Below, one piece after another: positions 1 to 7,785 of a stretch of DNA of 64,000 bases. The stretch is from Vibrio sp. J1-1 (GTDB lineage: Bacteria > Pseudomonadota > Gammaproteobacteria > Enterobacterales > Vibrionaceae). The notes beneath the pieces were generated by a model. That model did no database searches. It was not told the DNA's origin and saw nothing but the letters and a program-made list of their open reading frames with translations. Each line of letters begins with the position of its first letter. Within the stretch, counting starts at the first letter, position 1. The stretch lies in contig NZ_JAKKCM010000011.1 in NCBI RefSeq assembly GCF_021728395.1, forward strand, positions 84,143 through 148,142. Reading direction: 5' to 3'. The position numbers and the translations under genes were made by a program.

Positions 1-534
1 ACGGTCATATAATGCGTCTAACCCACTGTCTTCATCTGGTAGTTCATTCGAAGCCGACACCAACAAACGCATTGGTACACGCTCTATATCACTGCCATTT
101 TTAAATGTTTTCTCGTTCACTACTGTAAGCAGGGTATTCAGGATTGCAGGGCCAGCTTTCCAAATTTCATCTAAGAAAACGACTTGAGCCGTTGGGAGGT
201 AGCCTTCAGTCAAGCGGACATAACGGCCGTTGTCTTTCAACTCTTGGATACTAAGCGGGCCAAACACCTCTTCTGGAGTCGAGAAACGAGTCATCAAGTA
301 TTCAAAATAGCTGCTGTTATCAAACGCTTGAATTAAGCGCTTAGCAATTAAGCTTTTCGCAATACCAGGGGGGCCAAGAAGAAAAACGCTTTCACCAGCA
401 AGGGCTGCTAGAAGGCAAAGTTTGATGGTATGTTCACGTTCGTAAACACCATCAGTCAACGCTTTTGCCAACTTATTGATACGCTCGGAAAGGAGTGCTT
501 TATCGGCATTAGATGCAAAAGAGGGTTGTATCAT
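1..534 (-). CDS. ravA: RavA, MoxR-family AAA+ ATPase (5' part only; cut by window edge)
   Basis: The reverse strand reads [20 protein letters not shown] and continues into a Walker A segment ([10 protein letters not shown]) and a Walker B segment ([10 protein letters not shown]), the pattern of the MoxR AAA+ ATPase RavA. In E. coli RavA works with the VWA-domain protein ViaA, linked to the LdcI acid-stress decarboxylase and to respiratory complexes. The ATG is at 534; about 178 residues are visible and the C-terminal two thirds lie outside the window, where viaA would be expected. No frame break is seen. The family call is firm; the specific role is taken from the E. coli homologue. Confidence 0.9.
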   Translation of the reverse strand, partial: MIQPSFASNADKALLSERINKLAKALTDGVYEREHTIKLCLLAALAGESVFLLGPPGIAKSLIAKRLIQAFDNSSYFEYLMTRFSTPEEVFGPLSIQELKDNGRYVRLTEGYLPTAQVVFLDEIWKAGPAILNTLLTVVNEKTFKNGSDIERVPMRLLVSASNELPDEDSGLDALYDR

Positions 535-894
535 GAGTGCTCCGGCTATTGAACTGATGCAGTATATACATTTTTATACATTTGTTATCACTTTGTTACA
601 AGTGTAATTTATTCTAACCCCTCTTATAACAGATGCTTACTCGCCATACTGCTTAGCAATCAAAGTTCCCATTAATGAGACGCTCATCACTGATTGCATG
701 CAAACCTGTGTTGTTCCAGAATGAGTTTCAGACACGAAACGCAAAGAGTTCTCACTAACACAAGTTCTGGGAAATGACACAGCAGAATTGCTTGCTCTTT
801 CCAAGTTATTGAGGTGTAAACATACTTTTTCTTTTGTTTGTCGACGATTGTCGTTAATGTTCATGCAAGCCTTAATAGTTTGGATTATCACTTC
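535..894. other. Intergenic region between ravA and the Nudix gene
   Basis: This 360-base stretch separates divergent ravA and the Nudix hydrolase. The ravA-proximal end is AT-rich and must carry the ravA promoter. It contains CACTT-N6-AAGTG near 590-605, too weak to call an operator. A doubtful minus-strand ORF occupies 637-864. Confidence 0.5.
637..864 (-). CDS. Doubtful small ORF, 75 aa, no recognised family
   Basis: An ATG at 864 is preceded by a plausible TAAGG ribosome site and opens a 75-codon frame ending in a hydrophobic stretch (SVMSVSLMGTLIAKQY). It contains three cysteines and no motif I recognise. It lies antisense to the region just upstream of the Nudix gene. It could be a small membrane-associated protein or chance coding, and the latter is at least as likely. 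Confidence 0.22.
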   Translation of the reverse strand: MNINDNRRQTKEKVCLHLNNLERASNSAVSFPRTCVSENSLRFVSETHSGTTQVCMQSVMSVSLMGTLIAKQYGE

Positions 895-1410
895 ATGACT
901 AAAACCATTCATAAATGGAAGCAAATCGCACTGGTAGAAGAAGACGTTGAACTACCAACGGGTCAGGTAATTACACACACCACTATTCATCATCCCGGCG
1001 CGGCAGTTATCTTGCCTATAACAGAGAACGATAAAATCGTACTTGTTAATCAGTTTCGTCCTTCGCTCAACAAGTGGTTGCTTGAACTTCCGGCAGGAAC
1101 GCGTGAAGGTGTTGAAGACCCCTTGTCATGTGCAAAGAGAGAGCTTGAAGAAGAAACGGGCTTTAGCGCAGACAAATTTATTTCACTCGGTCAGGTCACG
1201 CCATTAGCTGGCTTCTGTGATGAAATCCAATACTTATTTATCGCACAGGATCTAACCGAAACTAATCGCTATGAATGCGATGATGATGAAGTAATTGAAG
1301 TAGTGACGCTGTCACTTAAGCAGTTAGAAGAAAAAATTATCGATGGCACGATTACCGATGCTAAAACCATCGCTTGCTTAAGCAAAGCTCGCCTTTGCGG
1401 GTATATTTAA
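895..1410 (+). CDS. Nudix hydrolase, ADP-ribose pyrophosphatase type
   Basis: The protein carries a textbook Nudix box: a Gly followed five residues later by Glu, then RELEEETGF, preceded by LPAGT as in ADP-ribose/nucleoside-diphosphate-sugar pyrophosphatases (NudF/NudE-like). Such enzymes cleave the pyrophosphate of X-linked nucleoside diphosphates using Mg2+ held by the box glutamates. I choose the ATG at 895 (MTKTIHKWKQ, 171 aa); the longer reading from 838 needs a TTG and adds residues unlike the family. The stop is 15 bases before the threonine aldolase start, so the two are probably co-transcribed. Substrate is not decidable from sequence. Confidence 0.88.
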   Translation: MTKTIHKWKQIALVEEDVELPTGQVITHTTIHHPGAAVILPITENDKIVLVNQFRPSLNKWLLELPAGTREGVEDPLSCAKRELEEETGFSADKFISLGQVTPLAGFCDEIQYLFIAQDLTETNRYECDDDEVIEVVTLSLKQLEEKIIDGTITDAKTIACLSKARLCGYI

Positions 1411-1425
1411 ACCAAGGAGATATTC

Positions 1426-2430
1426 ATGGACTTTCGATCTGACACAGTAACTCAACCTACTCAAGCCATGCGCGAAGCCATGTTTACAGCGCCTGTTGGG
1501 GATGATGTATACGGTGATGATCCAACAGTTAATACGCTGGAGCAATACGCTGCAGAATTGGCTGGCTTTGAGGCCGCTCTTTTTACCACATCCGGCACTC
1601 AAGCTAACTTGTTAGGTTTGATGGCTCACTGTGATCGCGGAGACGAGTACCTTTGTGGCCAACAAGCGCACAACTACAAATATGAAGCGGGTGGTGCGGC
1701 GGTTTTAGGATCTATTCAACCTCAACCTATCGAGAATAATCCCGACGGTACTTTACCTTTTGATAAACTCGCAGCTGCAATCAAGCCAGATGATATGCAC
1801 TTCGCTCGAACGCGTTTATTGAGCCTTGAGAACACCATAAATGGTAAAGTTCTACCACTTACCTACCTTGCAGAAGCTCGTAATTTTGTTAACAAGCACA
1901 ACCTCAAGTTACACCTTGACGGAGCACGCGTGTTTAATGCAGCAGTGGCGCTTGATGTACCAGTTAAAGAAATTGCGCAGTATTTTGATTCAATGACTAT
2001 TTGTCTTTCAAAAGGACTCAGCGCACCTGTTGGTTCTCTCCTTCTCGGCAGCAAAGAGTACATTGCAAAAGCACGACGCCTAAGAAAGATGGTTGGCGGC
2101 GGAATGCGCCAAGCAGGTATCTTAGCGGCTGCAGGTAAACTCGCGATTACCGAGCAAGTTATCCAACTAAAGCAAGATCATATTAATGCTAAAACGCTAG
2201 CTCAAGGATTAGCAGAACTCCCTGGGTTCTCAGTCAATCCTGATTTGGTCCAAACCAACATTGTGTTTGCTAAGTTAGAGCCTCAAGTGGATATCGCGAG
2301 CATTGCTGAGACACTAAAACAGCAAGGCATCATTATCACGCCAGGAAACCCTGTCCGATTTGTGACCCATAAAGACATTTCAGAACAAGATATTGCCAGG
2401 TTCTTATCGACCTTAAAATCTCTTCTTTAA
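1426..2430 (+). CDS. ltaE: Low-specificity L-threonine aldolase
   Basis: A 334-residue fold-type I PLP enzyme beginning MDFRSDTVTQPTQAMREAM, the usual opening of threonine aldolases. The lysine expected to bind PLP is K196 in ICLSKGLSAPVG, and the preceding LHLDGARVFNA segment supplies the conserved Asp and Arg. It splits L-threonine and L-allo-threonine to glycine and acetaldehyde in the cytoplasm. A strong AGGAG site sits 6 bases before the ATG. It follows the Nudix gene closely and ends at a hairpin terminator at 2448-2470. Full length, no anomalies. Confidence 0.93.
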   Translation: MDFRSDTVTQPTQAMREAMFTAPVGDDVYGDDPTVNTLEQYAAELAGFEAALFTTSGTQANLLGLMAHCDRGDEYLCGQQAHNYKYEAGGAAVLGSIQPQPIENNPDGTLPFDKLAAAIKPDDMHFARTRLLSLENTINGKVLPLTYLAEARNFVNKHNLKLHLDGARVFNAAVALDVPVKEIAQYFDSMTICLSKGLSAPVGSLLLGSKEYIAKARRLRKMVGGGMRQAGILAAAGKLAITEQVIQLKQDHINAKTLAQGLAELPGFSVNPDLVQTNIVFAKLEPQVDIASIAETLKQQGIIITPGNPVRFVTHKDISEQDIARFLSTLKSLL

Positions 2431-2447
2431 CTTGATTTTGATCATTG

Positions 2448-2472
2448 AGCTTCCCCTTAGGGGAAGCTTTAA
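2448..2472 (+). terminator. Rho-independent terminator after ltaE
   Basis: A 9-bp perfect stem (AGCTTCCCC / GGGGAAGCT) with a TTA loop and a short T run follows the ltaE stop. Confidence 0.75.
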
Positions 2473-2508
2473 TCTATAGCGAGTATTCGCACCATAAAGA
2501 GCTCGCTA

Positions 2509-2826
2509 ATGTTAAAATTCCTGTTGTTTATTTCTGTTGTCTTTGCTCCCGTCACAATGGCAAACCCTTCTGGTGACGCAGCCAAAGGTAAGATAAAGTC
2601 ACCCAGTTGTGTCTATTGTCACGGTGCGACTGGCATCAGTGTAAATGAAGCTTACCCTAACCTCGCAGGTCAGGACGCTCAGTATCTATTTAACGCAATG
2701 AAATCCTATCAAAACAGTGATCGCCAAGGCCCCTTAGCGGAAATGATGGCAAGCCAATTAAAAATGCTGAATGATGACGATCTTCGAGACGTGGCTGCGT
2801 TTTACGCTGAACAACTAACCAATTGA
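2509..2826 (+). CDS. Small periplasmic c-type cytochrome
   Basis: A 105-residue protein with a Sec signal peptide (MLKFLLFISVVFAPVTMA) followed by one haem attachment site CVYCH and the class I cytochrome c pattern of a downstream Tyr-Pro-Asn-Leu-Ala-Gly-Gln and a distal Met (LAEMMASQ or QLKML). It resembles the cytochrome c4/c553 half-domains that shuttle electrons in the periplasm. It is a single gene with its own terminator-bounded upstream region; no oxidase or reductase is beside it, so its partner cannot be named. Confidence 0.88.
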   Translation: MLKFLLFISVVFAPVTMANPSGDAAKGKIKSPSCVYCHGATGISVNEAYPNLAGQDAQYLFNAMKSYQNSDRQGPLAEMMASQLKMLNDDDLRDVAAFYAEQLTN

Positions 2827-2987
2827 TATTCATCACACTTTACCCCTACTCGCCACATCGAGCACGAGGCGCACAAGCAAAAAATTCTGCTGGTACTTTC
2901 CCCTAGTACTCTTTACCCTATCGGTTATTAGAATCCAATTCAGTAAGCAAGCATCAATACAAATGCTTTTTGGAGTGATCACCTTAA

Positions 2988-3983
2988 ATGGCAACAATAT
3001 ATTCCGATGACGTAATGCAAGGGCATAAAGTAATACAAGCTTTAGATGTCGAAGACCTCCCATCCGGTGAACATAAGTTCTGGTTTCGTATTGCAACCAA
3101 TGCGATTTCGCAATGGCAGCATCTACCTGTACTCGTGTTTAAAGGTCAAACACCAGGTAAAAATGTGATGATTACCGCTGGTGTGCATGGCGACGAATAC
3201 AATGGGGTTTTGGCAGCGCAAAAAACAGCAAGAGAACTAATTGGCGCTGATCTTGCTGGTACAGTAACCATCGTACCGGGAATCAACCTAAGCGGCATGT
3301 TAAATAAAAGCCGAGACTTTTGTTCCCCTGACCCAGACGCCGCTCGTGCAAACCTAAACCGTTTCTTCCCCGGCAACGAGTTTGGTAATGAAGCGAACCG
3401 CTACTTGCACACACTATGGAATAACTTATTAAAGCCTAATGCGGACTTAGCGATAGACTTACACACCCAAACCAGTGGTGCAGCCTACCCACTTTATGTC
3501 TTTGCAGATTTCCGTATTGAAGACTCGTTAAAAATGGCACGCCATATTAACCCTGATGTCATTTTGGATGATCCAGGTGAAAGTGGCGTATTAGAAACGG
3601 CATGGAACAACGTGGGTGTACCTGCAATCACCGTGGAAGTCGGTACGGGTCGCTATACCGACCAACCCCTTATCAATCGCACGGTAACAGGTATCTTCAA
3701 TATTCTTAAACAGTTCGAATTGCTCTCTGGTGATCCAGAGTCGGTTAATTCTTGTGTGGAAGGTTGTGAAATTGTAAACGTTCGGGCAGAGCTTGGCGGT
3801 TTTGTTCTGCCACAAGTCAGTATCTTAGAAACTGTAGAGCAAGGGCAACTGATTGCAATCCAATATGATGGATTTGGTGACGAATTGAAGCGCTACACCG
3901 CTCCGACTTCAGGGACGATAATTAGCCACAATGTCGAATCTATCCGAGCAGCGGGGTCATTACTGGTGCGCCTGATTAAATAG
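2988..3983 (+). CDS. Succinylglutamate desuccinylase/aspartoacylase family zinc hydrolase
   Basis: The 331-residue protein has the AstE/AspA zinc motif GVHGDEYNG (ligands H67 and E70), a later LAIDLHTQT supplying the third histidine, and a conserved VEVGTG segment with the catalytic-type Glu. Members deacylate N-acyl amino acids, but this copy lies outside any arginine (ast) operon, so AstE activity should not be assumed. The C-terminal 90 residues look like the beta-barrel cap of the family. The nearest GGAG is 12 bases before the ATG, an unusually long spacing, so the start is a little uncertain. It converges on blc. Confidence 0.85.
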   Translation: MATIYSDDVMQGHKVIQALDVEDLPSGEHKFWFRIATNAISQWQHLPVLVFKGQTPGKNVMITAGVHGDEYNGVLAAQKTARELIGADLAGTVTIVPGINLSGMLNKSRDFCSPDPDAARANLNRFFPGNEFGNEANRYLHTLWNNLLKPNADLAIDLHTQTSGAAYPLYVFADFRIEDSLKMARHINPDVILDDPGESGVLETAWNNVGVPAITVEVGTGRYTDQPLINRTVTGIFNILKQFELLSGDPESVNSCVEGCEIVNVRAELGGFVLPQVSILETVEQGQLIAIQYDGFGDELKRYTAPTSGTIISHNVESIRAAGSLLVRLIK

Positions 3984-4002
3984 CGTTAAACAGCCCTATC
4001 AT

Positions 4003-4026
4003 ATCCCCCAATTACGGGGGATTATT
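4003..4026. terminator. Probable bidirectional terminator between the AspA-like gene and blc
   Basis: A stem of ATCCCCC and GGGGGAT around an AATTAC loop lies between two convergent genes, with a short T-rich tail on the plus strand. Confidence 0.55.
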
Positions 4027-4042
4027 CTATCGACTCTCTTAG

Positions 4043-4564
4043 CTATTGAGTCTGCTCAACAAGAATTAGCTCGTCAACGTCAAAGCCTTTTTCTTGGGCA
4101 ACTTGTTTAAACCTTTCAAGAGTTGCTGGGTCCACGTCTGGCTGACGTGATACTAACCAAAGATAGTCTCGATTGTAGCCAGAAATGAATGCGTAGTCAT
4201 AGTTTTCACCAAGCTCAAAGATGATATACGACGAATAAAATGGGCCAAAGAAAGAGACTTTTAAATGGCCCGTTGACGGGTCGTCAACAAAATACGCTTT
4301 ACCTTCTGCTTGCTTCCAATTTTGTTCTTCTTGTGAGTAGCCACGATTTATTACCGTCACACCGCCGTCTTCACGCAGTTCATATTCAGCCGTTACATTG
4401 GATAATCCGCGCTCAAAAGAATGGTCTAACCTCGCAATTTCAAACCATTTCCCCAAATAAGGTTTCAGTTCAAAATTCTGAACTGGATCAACACCTTCAG
4501 GCTTCGAGGTACAACCAAATAAAACAGCGACAGACAGCAACAGAAGCGACTTTATTACTTTCAT
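4043..4564 (-). CDS. blc: Outer membrane lipocalin Blc
   Basis: A 173-residue lipoprotein precursor with lipobox LFGC (Cys18) followed by the bacterial lipocalin signature around YLGKWFEIARLDHSFERGL, then conserved GYSQEEQNWKQAEGKAYFV and a C-terminal YLWLVSRQP segment. Blc binds lysophospholipids and fatty acids at the outer membrane and is linked in E. coli to envelope stress. Length and motif order match the family. It stands alone, convergent with the upstream hydrolase. Confidence 0.93.
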   Translation of the reverse strand: MKVIKSLLLLSVAVLFGCTSKPEGVDPVQNFELKPYLGKWFEIARLDHSFERGLSNVTAEYELREDGGVTVINRGYSQEEQNWKQAEGKAYFVDDPSTGHLKVSFFGPFYSSYIIFELGENYDYAFISGYNRDYLWLVSRQPDVDPATLERFKQVAQEKGFDVDELILVEQTQ

Positions 4565-4831
4565 TACAAGTTCCTATATAAGTTAGTGACTGATTTTACT
4601 GCATAAGTTCTAAAACAGATCATAAATCCTTACTAGTTTATGTACCATGGCGTATCCCTTATCGTACATATATTTTTTATTGTTAAAGTATCGTTCCTAC
4701 AAACATTCCTACAAATTCAGTTATTTATTCCGCGAATTAACTCTCTACCTATCGAAAGTTTGCACAACATAGACATTTCTATTCTTAGGAGCCTTTTATA
4801 ATACGCTTCGATATAAATTGAGGTTATTGTT

Positions 4832-5215
4832 GTGAAGTTTAAGACAATGTCAGCTTGTGCACTTTTGGTATTGCTTGTTGGTTGCCAACAAAACAATCCC
4901 GAAGAAGAGACGACAGAAATAACAGCCTCGGCAGACGTATGCAGTAGTCAGGGAAATATGCCAGGTGGGTGGAAAATGTTTAAGTCGACACCCGACGTTC
5001 AAAAGGCAATGGCTTTTGTTCTGACAGAAATGGATACGCCTTCATCATTCAAACAAATTCTCAATGTTCATGCACAAATCGTCAGCGGCGTGAATTACGC
5101 GATTGAGTGTGAAATGGATGATGGTGTGATTTGGAACACGATTGTTTATCGCAACCTCGATGGTGACTACTCTATTACACAATCACCACACGAAGGAAAA
5201 TTCTGCGAACAGTGA
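4832..5215 (+). CDS. Small lipoprotein with a cystatin-like motif
   Basis: A 127-residue lipoprotein: signal peptide with lipobox LVGC (Cys18), an acidic linker, then a single domain. That domain has PGGW at 44-47 and QIVSGVNY at 82-89, matching in order and spacing the N-terminal glycine and the QxVxG hairpin loop of cystatins, which wedge into papain-type cysteine protease active sites. Two further cysteines (93 and 125) could form a disulfide. I use the GTG at 4832 because it gives the full signal peptide. TATAAT at 4797-4802 is a likely -10. The cystatin call is from motif reading only; the target is unknown. Confidence 0.72.
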   Translation: MKFKTMSACALLVLLVGCQQNNPEEETTEITASADVCSSQGNMPGGWKMFKSTPDVQKAMAFVLTEMDTPSSFKQILNVHAQIVSGVNYAIECEMDDGVIWNTIVYRNLDGDYSITQSPHEGKFCEQ

Positions 5216-5227
5216 TTTCAAACATTG

Positions 5228-5252
5228 AAAGCCCCTACTCAGGGGCTTTTTA
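5228..5252. terminator. Bidirectional terminator between the lipoprotein gene and qorB
   Basis: AAAGCCCCT / AGGGGCTTT stem with a 4-base loop and a T run on the plus strand; the A run on the other side serves qorB. The flanking genes converge. Confidence 0.8.
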
Positions 5253-5272
5253 GGCTTTTAAGATTACTCTAT

Positions 5273-6124
5273 TTATAGATAATCATCGACCAATTGCTCT
5301 AATGACTTGGTTGGATGACCAATCAACGAGCTGAGCGTTTTACTATCGTCGTACAAAGCACCTTGAGATGCTCCAGTATCAGAGTTCGCTAAAACAGCAG
5401 CTAATGGACCAGGTAACCCTGCACCTTCTAACGCTTTTGCAAAATCCGCTTCTTCCATATTAATGTAAGGAATCTCTTTTCCCGACTTCTTGCTGATTAA
5501 CGCGCTCAGTTCGCTCAGTGTATACGCATCGTCACCTGATAGTTCATATACTTTACCACTTTGCGGTTCTTCACTCGTCAACACCGCCACCGCTGCTTCG
5601 GCATAATCTTCACGAGCCGCTGAACTGATTTTTCCATCTTTAGCACACCCAATAAAACCGCCGTTGGCCAGTGCTGGTGCAACGCTAGCTAAGTAGTTCT
5701 CTGTATACCAGCCATTACGCAAAAGCACATGAGGAACATCGGCCTGTTTAAGATACGCTTCTGTTGCGACGTGCTCTTCTGCCAAAGCCAGTGGAGAAGA
5801 GTCAGCATGCAGAAGACTGGTGTACGCAAGTAGCTCCACGCCCGCTTGCTTCGCAGCATTAATAACGTTTTGATGTTGGACGGCACGCTGACCTACTTCG
5901 CTCGATGAAATCAGGAGTAATTTAGCCACGCCGTCGAATGCAGATTCTAAAGTCTCAGGTTTTGAGTAATCAGCCTGACGAACCTGAACACCTAAGGAAG
6001 TGAGCGGAGCTGCTTTGTCCAAGCTTCGAACTAAAGCGACTATTTGATCAGGTTCAATTTTGTTCAGTAAGTGTTTGATAACCAATTGGCCTAATTGGCC
6101 GGTAGCGCCTGTAACTACGATCAT
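5273..6124 (-). CDS. qorB: NAD(P)H-binding quinone oxidoreductase QorB-like (NmrA/SDR-a type)
   Basis: The 283-residue protein opens with MIVVTGATGQLGQLVIKHLL, an atypical-SDR Rossmann motif, and keeps QorB features such as LLISSSEVGQRAVQHQNVI and a LLRNGWYTENYL segment. E. coli QorB (YtfG) reduces quinones with NADPH. It is transcribed divergently from an HxlR-family regulator, the same pairing as E. coli ytfG/ytfH, so redox or electrophile induction through that regulator is likely. Full length for the family. Confidence 0.88.
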   Translation of the reverse strand: MIVVTGATGQLGQLVIKHLLNKIEPDQIVALVRSLDKAAPLTSLGVQVRQADYSKPETLESAFDGVAKLLLISSSEVGQRAVQHQNVINAAKQAGVELLAYTSLLHADSSPLALAEEHVATEAYLKQADVPHVLLRNGWYTENYLASVAPALANGGFIGCAKDGKISSAAREDYAEAAVAVLTSEEPQSGKVYELSGDDAYTLSELSALISKKSGKEIPYINMEEADFAKALEGAGLPGPLAAVLANSDTGASQGALYDDSKTLSSLIGHPTKSLEQLVDDYL

Positions 6125-6181
6125 TGTACTTTTCCTCGTCTATTAATGAAGAGCTCTTTTATGTACAATCTGCCATAGTAG

Positions 6182-6216
6182 CTTACTTTTTGTAAGTACG
6201 TACTTTTTGGTAAGTA
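6182..6216. promoter_or_regulatory. Inverted-repeat operator candidate between qorB and its HxlR regulator
   Basis: Two overlapping symmetric elements sit in the short divergent gap: CTTAC-N5-GTAAG at 6182-6196 and the 12-bp palindrome AAGTACGTACTT at 6194-6205, followed by a further TAAGTA half-site. HxlR/DUF24 regulators (YodB, QorR) bind such TACT/AGTA dyads to repress quinone-reductase genes. Binding here is inferred. Confidence 0.65.
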
Positions 6217-6255
6217 TCGATTATCGTGTCATTTCCGGGAAAGAGGATTGAAAAT

Positions 6256-6660
6256 ATGAGCGAAAACATGGGTAGCTTGTTTTCAGAAAAGTTTAGCCGA
6301 GGAAATGTCCTGGCGAAGGAGTGCCCTTCTCGCAGTATATTGCAAGATGTGACCAGTCGCTGGGGTGTCCTTGTGTTGTTCGCTTTACTCGGAGGGACAC
6401 ACCGATTCAGTGAACTACGAAAAAAGATCACTGGTGTCAGTGAAAAAATGCTTTCGCAAGCCTTACAAGCATTAGAGGCAGATGGATTTGTATTGCGTAT
6501 GGCGCACCCAGTCGTTCCACCACACGTTGAATATTGTCTGACAGACAAAGGAACGGAAGTCGCACACAAGGTTGAACAATTGGTGGACTGGATTGAGTCA
6601 AACTTAGGCGATATTTTGAACGCGCAACAACAATATGATGAGTCCAAAGCAAACAAATAA
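6256..6660 (+). CDS. HxlR-family (DUF24) transcriptional regulator, YtfH-like
   Basis: A 134-residue winged-helix regulator. It has the family's near N-terminal cysteine in the CPSRSILQDVTSRWGVLVLFAL segment, then HRFSELRKKITGVSEKML recognition region and the wing (VPPHVEYCLTDKGTEV). The N-terminal Cys is the thiol that senses quinones or oxidants in YodB and QorR. I choose ATG 6256, which has AGAGGA 8 bases upstream, over a GTG at 6226. It faces qorB and most likely represses it and itself. Confidence 0.88.
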   Translation: MSENMGSLFSEKFSRGNVLAKECPSRSILQDVTSRWGVLVLFALLGGTHRFSELRKKITGVSEKMLSQALQALEADGFVLRMAHPVVPPHVEYCLTDKGTEVAHKVEQLVDWIESNLGDILNAQQQYDESKANK

Positions 6661-6674
6661 TCTGTTTCTAACAA

Positions 6675-6702
6675 AAATCCCCAGCTTAAAAGCTGGGGAT
6701 TT
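6675..6702. terminator. Bidirectional terminator
   Basis: A perfect 13-bp stem (AAATCCCCAGCTT / AAGCTGGGGATTT) with a two-base loop lies between the convergent HxlR gene and the ABC permease gene, flanked by an A run that gives a U tract on the minus strand. Confidence 0.85.
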
Positions 6703-6774
6703 AGTAGTCTTGAGCGTTAAACTTTAACTTTACAATGTAATTTAACGCATAGTTAAGCTGCACACACTATAACA

Positions 6775-7785
6775 CTATACTTTCTGTCGTTCGGAACGAG
6801 CACTGCTCTTATTCATCAGACGGGAAAAGTAACGCGATATATTATCGTCCTGGTTACGTAAAAATATAAACAGAATTAAAGTCGCCCCCCAAACCGCCAT
6901 GGTCAGGAAGTTACTGATTCCTATCATATTGAACCCGCTTTCCATTGCCTGTAATAAAACCAGTGCCAATACGATACCTAACGTTTTACCAAAACCTCCG
7001 TCAGGATTTAAGCCACCTAATACAGAAGCTAAAATCGTAACCAAAAGAAAAGACTCCCCATAAGACGACTTCGCTGAATTGTATTTCGACATCATGATTA
7101 AAGCGGCTAGGACACACAGTAGTGATGACACGATATAAGTAATGACAAGAATTTTGTTGGTATTAATGCCCGAGTAGTACGTCGCCTTTTCGTTAGAACC
7201 CAACATATAAACAGACTTACCAAACGATGTTTTTTCTAACATTACCCACAGAATGACAGCTGTCACGATGAACATCAACATCGGGAACGGAACACCCAAA
7301 ACCTGAATCTTCTCAATATTGAGGATATAGTCAGGGAAATTAGACACCGCTTTACCACCAGAGATTAGAATGTTCACGCCATTAATAAAGGTCATTGTGC
7401 CTAAAGTTGCCAGTATCGGAGACACACGTACTTTCGCAATCAACAATCCATTGAGTAAACCAGTTAATACACCTACAGCAACCCCTCCAAGAAGTACTAA
7501 AGGTAAGTACATCACCGAAGGAGGTAAGCTAACCGCAATCCATGCCATCACCAACGCACACGAATTGGTAACAGGGATTATCGATAAATTGATCCCTCCT
7601 GTTAGCATAGTAATCGCCATAGCGAACGTCAGAAAACCCAGTAAGGGGATCTGAGCTGATATCGACAGAAAGTTGTTCCAAGACCAGAATAAATCCGGAA
7701 TAGTGATACTGAAGTAGATACACATCGGAACCAGTAATACCAACAGGTACTTTTCTAAATTTCCCTTAGACTGCGCTGAAGCCAT
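6775..7785 (-). CDS. CUT2-family sugar/AI-2-type ABC transporter permease (second)
   Basis: A 336-residue membrane protein with about nine hydrophobic segments and the RbsC/LsrCD hallmark AGGINLSI-like loop (MLTGGINLSIIPV) and VLGGLNPDGGFGKTLG. It is the last gene of a four-gene importer operon and overlaps the preceding permease by 20 bases, so the two probably form a heterodimeric channel as LsrC/LsrD do. Substrate is not given by sequence. Full length. Confidence 0.88.
   Translation of the reverse strand: MASAQSKGNLEKYLLVLLVPMCIYFSITIPDLFWSWNNFLSISAQIPLLGFLTFAMAITMLTGGINLSIIPVTNSCALVMAWIAVSLPPSVMYLPLVLLGGVAVGVLTGLLNGLLIAKVRVSPILATLGTMTFINGVNILISGGKAVSNFPDYILNIEKIQVLGVPFPMLMFIVTAVILWVMLEKTSFGKSVYMLGSNEKATYYSGINTNKILVITYIVSSLLCVLAALIMMSKYNSAKSSYGESFLLVTILASVLGGLNPDGGFGKTLGIVLALVLLQAMESGFNMIGISNFLTMAVWGATLILFIFLRNQDDNISRYFSRLMNKSSARSERQKV

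Noticed and set aside
580-606. A CRP-like site upstream of ravA
   Set aside because: The TGTTA and TTACA half-sites do not form the TGTGA-N6-TCACA dyad.
838-894. N-terminal extension of the Nudix hydrolase from a TTG at 838
   Set aside because: The ATG at 895 starts right before the Nudix fold, and the extension has no family-like residues.
3001-3983. Assigning the AstE/AspA-like gene as astE of arginine catabolism
   Set aside because: It lacks the ast operon neighbours, so only the family is supported.
4690-4720. Direct repeat of TTCCTACAAA upstream of the cystatin-like lipoprotein gene
   Set aside because: Only two imperfect copies in an AT-rich region; likely chance.
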